The position numbers and the translations under genes were made by a program. 10,196 bases of DNA from Phoronis ovalis (lineage: Eukaryota; Phoronida; Phoronidae), in NCBI GenBank assembly GCA_028565635.1, contig JAOXYB010066567.1, positions 1 to 10,196 of the forward strand. The letters are read 5' to 3'. Shown here in pieces: positions 6,801 to 10,196 of this stretch (the first letter of the stretch is position 1; every line of letters starts with the position of its first letter). The notes under the pieces were generated by a model. It did not search any database, had not been told where the DNA came from, and was given only the letters and a program-made list of their open reading frames with translations.

Positions 6801-9676
6801 TATGCACATGAAAGATCTCACTACATTTCTTTTCCTACCTGTTCTGCTGAGAATCCAGACAATAGTCTCTTCGATTGGCTGAAGAGTCATCTTGATCATC
6901 TAACTCCAGCAAAAGATCTTCATACAATGCCCTCGGTACAATAGGGTGAAAATTGCTAAAACCCTTTTTACTGGTGTCTTCTTTAACAGTGCTGCTTTCA
7001 TTAGCAGCTTGGGAATCGACTGGGAAATAATGACATATCAGAGGGATGCCATCAGGGGTACATCGTCCCAATGATCGACACATGCCGATCAAAACTGGTA
7101 CTGTGAACTTGCAAAGAGCATCTAAAAAAAACATGTAATATTGCTTGACTTAAAATAATAAAATCTGTTTCCAAAAATGGTGTAAAAAAAAGTTTAGGTA
7201 AATAGGTTATGAAAGACGGCACAGTAAAAAGAGTAACAACACAAGTATCTGTTGTGAATATGAATAAAAATTATATTTTTTTTTAATAAAGGCAAAAATA
7301 CTTTAGGTTCCAGGGTTGAAATTAGGCGGGATCATAAAATTATCGGAAACACATATTTTTTTAAATTTCAGGCCTAGTTAATGATAAATACTGTTATTCT
7401 AAATGTGAAATGAAACTTGTCTTTATCAACTACATTTTTAGACAACATTTCAAAACAACATCTATATTATAGTTCAATTTTTACCAATGAAAAATACATG
7501 TATCTATAAAGATAGTAGAGTGTCAGTTACACAGATACCCATAACTATAAGATTTGTCAGTACAAGCTTATTATAATAAACATTGAATTGAATTTTGCAT
7601 CAATCAAACCTTTTCAAAATTAGCAAAACATGTTTTCACTACTTCTTTACTGGAATTTCCTGAATCTGATTTCAGTAGTTCCATAAATTTGGAGCAGTGA
7701 TGCTGGAGTAGTTGTTAGTACATCAAGGAGTTTGGAACGACAATTTCTTCAGCAAGCACCAATCCTTGATTCTGTGAAGGGCATATCTCTTTTTTAATTT
7801 TTAGGGGACGTGGGGTATTTTCTGGCTAGATTTCGAATTCAAGAAAAAAATTTACAAAATAGTTGATAATGCGAGTGATATCTCTGATAAATCTGATCCA
7901 TTGATTCCTGAATCCATTACTTTTTAGTATGATGAATCCATTACTTTTTAGTACGATTTGTTAACTAAGCAAATTAAATATGAAGATAAACCTAATATAT
8001 CACAATGCAATAACAATCACAGTACTTACGTTGCTTGCCAATTGTTTCTGTGAAGAGATATCACAACACAAAATGATAAGGAGTGCAGTGCATTAGATGT
8101 ACTTAATATCATGTCTTATTTTATTTAAAAGCAAAAAAGATTTCAAGTATCAAAGACACCATAAGACATTGTATTCACTATGTAATGTAAAAGTAACTTT
8201 TTCAAATTCTGGATTTCCCACCCGGAAAACATTAAGCTTACAACATGAACCAGATTTTCCTCATTTCCAGCAGTGCAAAAACTGCAAAAAAGGGGGCTGC
8301 GTCCTAAAGGTCGATGAGGTTTATGATGTCTCAGATTTGAAAATGAAAAAGAGATCCTCAACATGAAAGATTGAGTTGCAACAGAATTTTGCAAAGACAA
8401 GTTGAAGACAATGGACATAAAAAACAGTTAAAGTTGAATCTTCTTATAAATATTAGATAATAAATGTACAGCAAATGCTGTAATTGTTTTACCTTTTGAG
8501 ATTTCAAGAGGACTGATGCATTGCTTACATAATGTTTGAAATGACTCTAATTGAGCTGCTACAATCTGAAATAATAAAATTAAATAAAAAGCAACAAATT
8601 GTATAAATACACTAAATTTAGATAATAAACATTCATGATCTTAAAAGTAGTGATGTTTCTGTTTATTGACTGTTTACAGCATGTGGTAGCAAAACATTTT
8701 CATCTGTTCATACTGCAGCTACGTAATATCCCATGCCTTTGAACAACAGTTTACTTATTAGGCAGACTTAGTGCAGGAAGCAAATTTAAAAAAATAGCAG
8801 GTCCCAGGTTAAGCAGAGGTAATGTTAAAACAAAGAGACAAAATGTCAGATCTATAATCATGTAAGTTATAATTCTACTTACTACATCCTGCAATTTAGG
8901 GTCCTTATGTGCCACATCACTAAGAAGAGTGTTAAGACAAAAACTGAAACATTCACTCACAGGTAATTCTGCAATAAACAAAATATTATTTGCCATGGAT
9001 ATGTAATAATTTTACTGTTTCTACCAAACTATAACCATGCATGTATATGTAAGACAGAATACATATAAAATTTCTATATTTATTAATGTATATTCTTGTC
9101 AAAGTATTAGAAAATTACCTGGCAATGTTTGATTGTTTTTAATTAAAACTGGTTAAACTTCTAGAAATTCAAGTAAAATTGGAAAGGAGATACATATATA
9201 GAGTTTGTCACATATCCGATACCATATGTAATATATACATCACAAAATTGCACTTATACTGCTTGCCATCTCAGATGTCTAAGAAAATGTAATATCTTTT
9301 TATTCAGTTATGCCTTAAAGTTTCACTTTTTCTGTAAAAAATTGTACACATGAAAAAATGACAGACGTTGTCTTGATCACAAACAAATAAACATGGTTAA
9401 ATATTTTTGGTTTTAAAGTCTATGAGAATTTTTGATATATTGTATACTAAGCTTACTATTCTGATTATGCACATTAATTGAAGGGGTATCAGTCCAATGA
9501 GTTCTGGAGAGATTAGCAAGCAAATTCAAGAAGTAAGGAAGAATCTTCTCTTGGTACTGTAAATCTGACTCGAGGAAGTAGATGCTGAGAGCTACTACAC
9601 CCTCCTGCCCTTTCTGGTCCAAGATGAGTGTGGTTCCCTGTGTAATTGTAGGACATAATGATATAAGGCGATCAAC
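610..9676 (-). CDS. PI4KA: Phosphatidylinositol 4-kinase III alpha homologue, 14 internal exons (partial gene)
   Basis: This is the span of 14 consecutive coding exons of the PI4KA homologue, partial at both ends. The joined exons are 2136 nt, or 712 codons, with no internal stop. The product matches the amino-terminal part of human PI4KA (about 2100 residues) collinearly. Diagnostic blocks include FLESDLQ, ECFSFCL with [86 protein letters not shown] and [16 protein letters not shown]. From family knowledge, the enzyme phosphorylates phosphatidylinositol to PI4P at the plasma membrane with TTC7, FAM126 and EFR3 partners. The segment here is helical-repeat scaffold. The catalytic domain would lie downstream, to the left of position 1. 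Intact frame, GT-AG splicing and conservation argue for a functional gene rather than a pseudogene. The start codon and promoter are not in the window. Confidence 0.95.
821..1223 (-). other. Intron m/n, 403 bp, phase 2
   Basis: GTAAAC to TACATTTGCAG. AT-rich. No repeat or coding similarity seen. Confidence 0.85.
1224..1318 (-). CDS. PI4KA: PI4KA exon m, residues 611-642
   Basis: A 95-nt exon, phase 0 to phase 2, acceptor AATTTTCAG at 1320-1319 and donor GTAAAC at 1223-1218. It encodes [20 protein letters not shown], then [12 protein letters not shown]. Human PI4KA has [20 protein letters not shown], then VVYSATKDYKDHGYR. The IY-EV-F--ISV spacing and the closing YR are conserved, while the loop is a few residues shorter than in human. 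The Arg codon is completed by exon n. Confidence 0.92.
1319..1663 (-). other. Intron l/m, 345 bp, phase 0
   Basis: GTAAGT to AATTTTCAG. Open frames on both strands across 1459-1745 extend from or run antisense to exon l and are not separate genes. Confidence 0.85.
1664..1847 (-). CDS. PI4KA: PI4KA exon l, residues 549-610
   Basis: A 184-nt exon, phase 2 to phase 0, acceptor TTTCTTTCCAG and donor GTAAGT. It encodes [17 protein letters not shown] (human TIRALGHIAVALRDTPK), [15 protein letters not shown] (human ILQILQQKFCQPPSP) and [16 protein letters not shown] (human [16 protein letters not shown]). This is the most strongly conserved exon in the window, with [11 protein letters not shown] unchanged. 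A GTGTAA two bases earlier could serve as a donor, but only GTAAGT at 1663-1658 keeps the frame into exon m. Confidence 0.97.
1848..2235 (-). other. Intron k/l, 388 bp, phase 2
   Basis: GTATGT to TTTCTTTCCAG. AT-rich. Nothing beyond splice signals. Confidence 0.85.
2236..2331 (-). CDS. PI4KA: PI4KA exon k, residues 517-549
   Basis: A 96-nt exon, phase 2 at both ends, acceptor TTTTTTCAG at 2333-2332 and donor GTATGT at 2235-2230. It encodes [15 protein letters not shown], then [18 protein letters not shown]. Human PI4KA has RCLKAGLTVDPVIVE, then [18 protein letters not shown], so the [11 protein letters not shown] block is identical. Being 96 nt and phase 2/2, it could in principle be skipped without a frameshift, though the conserved core makes this unlikely to be neutral. 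Confidence 0.95.
2332..2784 (-). other. Intron j/k, 453 bp, phase 2
   Basis: GTAAGT to TTTTTTCAG. AT-rich, and no feature is seen. Confidence 0.85.
2785..3011 (-). CDS. PI4KA: PI4KA exon j, residues 442-517
   Basis: A 227-nt exon, phase 0 to phase 2, acceptor ATTTTTTAG and donor GTAAGT (2784-2779). It encodes [15 protein letters not shown] (human GLGRLCERFPVVVHS), [20 protein letters not shown] (human [20 protein letters not shown]), a variable basic stretch ([12 protein letters not shown]), then [12 protein letters not shown] (human EQLRDIAIDNIC). The variable stretch replaces a somewhat longer loop in human PI4KA. Gln/Glu and the closing Arg are completed across the junctions. The match is unambiguous along nearly the whole exon. 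Confidence 0.96.
3012..3402 (-). other. Intron i/j, 391 bp, phase 0
   Basis: GTATGC to TTTTTTAG. A 67-codon plus-strand open frame (3094-3297) has no recognisable similarity and is taken as chance. Nothing else is seen. Confidence 0.85.
3403..3512 (-). CDS. PI4KA: PI4KA exon i, residues 405-441
   Basis: A 110-nt exon, phase 1 to phase 0, acceptor TTTACAG at 3514-3513 and donor GTATGC at 3402-3397. It encodes [17 protein letters not shown], then [16 protein letters not shown]. Human PI4KA reads AENLCIKLSEKLQSK, then KVIIAHLPLLICCLQ. The helix-loop-helix pattern and the CL[EQ] end are conserved, and the next exon continues directly with VLGRL for human GLGRL. It is too short to form a long open frame and is found only by homology plus splice sites. 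Confidence 0.92.
3513..4153 (-). other. Intron h/i, 641 bp, phase 1
   Basis: GTGATT to CTATTTACAG. Contains a pyrimidine-rich plus-strand patch (about 3607-3660) but no repeat copy, RNA gene or coding similarity that I can see. Confidence 0.85.
4154..4348 (-). CDS. PI4KA: PI4KA exon h, residues 340-405
   Basis: A 195-nt exon, phase 1 at both ends, between TTTCATTTCAG and a GTGATT donor (4153-4148). It encodes [18 protein letters not shown], matching human DLPTSFVKEIHDFVLEQF. A charged loop follows ([11 protein letters not shown]), then [18 protein letters not shown], which matches human ANAACVDLMVWAVKDEQG. The frame runs on into the intron for about 30 codons, but the homology stops exactly at the donor. 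The [11 protein letters not shown] helix is among the strongest family markers in the window. Confidence 0.95.
4349..4771 (-). other. Intron g/h, 423 bp, phase 1
   Basis: GTATTT to TTTCATTTCAG. AT-rich, with no repeat or open frame of note. Confidence 0.85.
4772..4868 (-). CDS. PI4KA: PI4KA exon g, residues 308-340
   Basis: A 97-nt exon, phase 0 to phase 1, acceptor CTTCTTGCAG and donor GTATTT, which is weaker than the others. It encodes [20 protein letters not shown] then LLYHNR. Human PI4KA has YYTSFSDPLYVTMFKMLRD then TLYYMK in the same place, so the SFS and LLRD-LY framework is kept. The phase-1 end supplies the G of the Asp codon completed by exon h, giving NRDLPASF for human MKDLPTSF. 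A plus-strand open frame of 60 codons covers this exon and is only its antisense shadow. Confidence 0.9.
4954..5097. repeat. Degenerate minisatellite, five copies of about 29 bp
   Basis: Units begin with GTTCA or GATCA at 4954, 4982, 5013, 5043 and 5071, spaced 28, 31, 30 and 28. Each unit reads roughly GTTCATGARMAAATTTYC, then GGAAATTT or a decayed form of it. The first unit contains a perfect palindrome, AAATTTCC-TC-GGAAATTT (4964-4981), and the fourth a near-palindrome (TATTTCC-GT-GGAAATTT). The array ends about 85 bp before the acceptor of exon g. It is an intronic tandem repeat with no sign of coding. Confidence 0.85.
5266..5338. repeat. 16-bp direct repeats flanking a small hairpin
   Basis: CACATATATAAAATAT occurs at 5266-5281 and identically at 5323-5338 (period 57). 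The 41 bases between contain CTGGGATTAA (5291-5300) and TTAGTCCCAG (5311-5320), inverted repeats with one mismatch around a 10-base loop. The arrangement resembles a tiny foldback insertion with a target duplication. The repeats are long for a typical duplication, and simple duplication of the TA-rich 16-mer is equally possible. Confidence 0.75.
5574..5642 (-). CDS. PI4KA: PI4KA exon f, residues 285-307
   Basis: A 69-nt exon of exactly 23 codons, phase 0 at both ends, with acceptor TTTTACAG and donor GTAAGT. It encodes [20 protein letters not shown] then FAT, a single amphipathic helix. It aligns with human [20 protein letters not shown], which directly follows the helix encoded at the end of exon e. 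Because it is a multiple of three and phase 0 on both sides, skipping it would keep the frame. Nothing in the sequence shows that it is skipped. Confidence 0.87.
5643..6103 (-). other. Intron e/f, 461 bp, phase 0
   Basis: GTAATG to a strong pyrimidine tract and TTTTACAG. AT-rich. An isolated TTCCGGAA octamer lies near 5861. No other structure is seen. Confidence 0.85.
6104..6293 (-). CDS. PI4KA: PI4KA exon e, residues 221-284, divergent linker exon
   Basis: A 190-nt exon that takes one base from the previous codon (AG+G) after TTATTTTAG and leaves in phase 0 at GTAATG. It encodes a Ser/Pro-rich, then acidic, start ([19 protein letters not shown]), a hydrophobic patch ([14 protein letters not shown]), a basic cluster (RRTKRR) and a helix ([14 protein letters not shown]). 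The last piece aligns loosely with human FNIPLEMLRELLNL. The first two thirds have no clear counterpart in human PI4KA, where a long serine-rich linker is found. Support is the open frame, the exact phase fit at both ends and the position. It is less certain than its neighbours. Confidence 0.82.
6294..6838 (-). other. Intron d/e, 545 bp, phase 2
   Basis: GTAGGA to TTATTTTAG. Open frames on the plus strand at about 6527-6944 show no resemblance to known proteins that I recognise, and the second overlaps exon d antisense. I see nothing else in it. Confidence 0.8.
6839..7121 (-). CDS. PI4KA: PI4KA exon d, residues 127-221
   Basis: The largest exon in the window (283 nt), entered in phase 1 and left in phase 2 (CAGAACAG then GTAGGA). 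It opens with [20 protein letters not shown], matching human [20 protein letters not shown]. A variable middle follows (CHYFPVDSQ, then a Ser/Asn/Lys-rich tract). [17 protein letters not shown] then corresponds to human RSFNDFRSILPSNLLTV. The carboxy end is very acidic ([10 protein letters not shown]) and belongs to the poorly conserved linker where human PI4KA is serine/proline-rich. The first ATG on the minus strand in this frame, near 7134, lies inside the intron and is not a start. Confidence 0.93.
7122..8492 (-). other. Intron c/d, 1371 bp, phase 1, the largest intron
   Basis: Runs from donor GTAAAA to an acceptor with an uninterrupted T run (TTTTTTTTAG). It contains a 24-bp tandem duplication at 7909-7956. 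It also has a GC-richer island around 8215-8320, where the plus strand is open for 89 codons with a small cysteine cluster, and a 15-mer at 7734-7748 that recurs inverted at 10152-10166. No PI4KA coding block is missing between exons c and d, so no further PI4KA exon is expected here. The extra length is probably decayed repeat material. Confidence 0.75.
7909..7956. repeat. 24-bp tandem duplication, two copies
   Basis: TGAATCCATTACTTTTTAGT followed by A occurs at 7909-7929 and again at 7933-7953, a period of 24. The copies are identical over 21 bases and differ only in the last few (TGA versus CGA). It sits deep in the largest intron and looks like a recent replication-slippage duplication. 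Confidence 0.9.
8493..8565 (-). CDS. PI4KA: PI4KA exon c, residues 103-127
   Basis: A 73-nt exon, phase 0 to phase 1, acceptor TTATTTCAG at 8567-8566 and donor GTAAAA. It encodes [16 protein letters not shown] then ISPLEISK. In human PI4KA the same place reads [23 protein letters not shown], so the helix is recognisable but diverged. Placement rests mainly on the good splice sites, the exact phase fit to both neighbours and the lack of any other candidate between them. It is too short to show up as a long open frame. Confidence 0.85.
8566..8882 (-). other. Intron b/c, 317 bp, phase 0
   Basis: The shortest intron in the window (GTAAGT to TTATTTCAG). It is AT-rich and otherwise featureless. 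Confidence 0.85.
8883..8968 (-). CDS. PI4KA: PI4KA exon b, residues 74-102
   Basis: An 86-nt exon entered in phase 1 after TTATTGCAG and left in phase 0 at a consensus GTAAGT donor (8882-8877). It encodes [20 protein letters not shown] followed by KDPKLQDV. This aligns without gaps to human [20 protein letters not shown] and RDPSLRDE, one of the best-conserved pieces in the window. It therefore anchors the family assignment near the amino terminus. The frame stays open into the intron for only a few codons before a stop. Confidence 0.95.
8969..9456 (-). other. Intron a/b, 488 bp, phase 1
   Basis: GT-AG intron (GTAAGC to TTATTGCAG). It is AT-rich throughout, with short TA-rich runs (for example 9190-9240). 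I see no repeat copy, open frame or RNA-like fold that stands out. Confidence 0.85.
9457..9676 (-). CDS. PI4KA: PI4KA exon a, residues 1-74 of the visible protein
   Basis: This is the first recognisable coding exon, 220 nt, entered in phase 0 and left in phase 1. The acceptor is TTATAG at 9678-9677 and the donor GTAAGC at 9456-9451. It opens with VDRLISLCP, which matches human VQKLLCMCP, and continues with [20 protein letters not shown] and [11 protein letters not shown]. Human PI4KA has DAVIALGIFLIESDLQHKD and VPYLLRLLKGL at this place. It then reads a short, less conserved polar linker ([12 protein letters not shown]) where the human protein also has a variable linker. These are amphipathic helices of the amino-terminal solenoid. 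An ATC-TTG-GAC stretch near 9620 could be mistaken for an alternative start, but the frame is open back to the acceptor. Confidence 0.93.
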
Positions 9677-10196
9677 CTATAACAAAAACAAGGACATTGT
9701 TATGTACTGTTACATGTATACTGTACATAGTTCTTGATGCTACCTATTTACTTGACTAATGTTAGTCGGCTCTGTAATTTAAGATAACGTGTACATTTTT
9801 TTTTTCTAAAAAATAATTTTCCTAAAGTCATTTAAAATATTTGTCTAAAAATTTAATGTAAAGGACAAAATAATCTGGCAGTCTTAGCTTTGAATTTAAA
9901 GGAGAAAAATGTATGGCACTCCTATAGCTTTACATAGAAACATATATAAAGCATAAACAAAAGTAGACCACATAAACATAAGAGGGCCATTCCACAGTAT
10001 TGGTGCCATGGTTGCCAAATTTTCAAAATTAATTTCAGTGAAAAATTTATGACTGCTGGTGTAATAGAGCTATTGAAGTACATGGAAAATGATTTTCAGA
10101 TCAATCCGACAAATATTATGGATATTGTAGTGTTATGAAATTTGTATTTGCAGAAATTGTCGTTCCGGAAGGACATTTTATGTTTTATTGTACTTT
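9677..10196. other. Sequence upstream of first visible exon: intron, no exon found
   Basis: On the minus strand this runs into the acceptor at 9678-9677, which has a T-rich tract ending TTTTTGTTATAG. I found no reading frame resembling the short amino-terminal PI4KA exon that should precede the visible exons, so the start codon probably lies beyond 10196. The stretch is AT-rich. The right end (about 9980-10196) is less AT-biased and holds a near-perfect 18-bp palindrome at 10158-10175. It may be part of a dispersed repeat cut off by the window edge, but nothing identifies it. Confidence 0.6.
10158..10175. repeat. Near-perfect 18-bp palindrome
   Basis: TGTCGTTCCGGAAGGACA reads the same on both strands except for one G-G pair at 10162/10171. 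Its left part lies within a 15-mer (10152-10166) found inverted at 7734-7748. The role is unknown. It may be part of a dispersed repeat. Confidence 0.6.

Noticed and set aside
6527-6944. Two overlapping plus-strand frames of 66 and 79 codons
   Set aside because: They lie in intron d/e and antisense to exon d, have no recognisable domains, and have the amino-acid make-up expected of AT-rich noncoding DNA.
6835-7134. A separate small gene starting at the ATG near 7134
   Set aside because: The ATG lies in the intron's T-run acceptor region. Homology to PI4KA begins only after the AG at 7123-7122, and the frame ends just past the donor.
7640-7760. A roughly 33-codon open stretch on the minus strand that might be an extra PI4KA exon
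   Set aside because: Exons c and d join in phase and the human protein has no missing block here. The stretch has no good flanking splice pair.
9413-9622. A start codon for PI4KA at 9622 within exon a
   Set aside because: The base triplet is TTG, the frame is open and homologous to human PI4KA upstream (VDRLISLCP), and a good acceptor lies at 9678-9677. Translation must start in an exon further right.
610-9676. A processed or decayed PI4KA pseudogene
   Set aside because: All introns are present with GT-AG ends, there are no frameshifts or stops in 712 codons, and conserved residues are kept.
1-10196. A novel prokaryote-like system, CRISPR array or operon
   Set aside because: The spliced gene structure shows this is animal nuclear DNA. 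The repeats present are intronic minisatellite or microsatellite types without spacer regularity.

Overview
This is an AT-rich stretch of animal nuclear DNA. It carries the amino-terminal third or so of one protein-coding gene on the minus strand: the homologue of phosphatidylinositol 4-kinase III alpha (PI4KA). Fourteen internal exons can be placed from 9676 down to 610. Every intron begins GT and ends AG, every junction is phase-consistent, and the joined exons give 2136 nt (712 codons) with no stop or frameshift. The protein resembles human PI4KA in the same order from end to end but is clearly diverged. Together with introns of 317 to 1371 bp, this points to an invertebrate metazoan. I cannot name the phylum from sequence alone.

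Layout in transcription order (right to left): 9677-10196 is intron or upstream sequence with no recognisable first coding exon. The exons lie at 9457-9676, 8883-8968, 8493-8565, 6839-7121, 6104-6293, 5574-5642, 4772-4868, 4154-4348, 3403-3512, 2785-3011, 2236-2331, 1664-1847, 1224-1318 and 610-820. The last donor is at 609-608. Bases 1-607 are the start of the next intron and contain short repeats and a microsatellite. The initiation codon, the rest of the solenoid and the whole carboxy-terminal lipid kinase domain lie outside the window.

The encoded part is the helical-repeat (alpha-solenoid) region of the kinase. In characterised animals this enzyme makes PI4P at the plasma membrane in a complex with TTC7, FAM126 and EFR3. 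The other content is intronic: a five-copy minisatellite of about 29 bp (4954-5097), a hairpin between 16-bp direct repeats (5266-5338), a 24-bp tandem duplication (7909-7956), a 51-bp-period duplication (362-447), an AC/AT microsatellite (292-350) and a repetitive patch at 1-250. I saw no second gene, RNA gene, complete transposon, CRISPR array or new system. The window looks like an ordinary conserved housekeeping gene with small intronic repeats.
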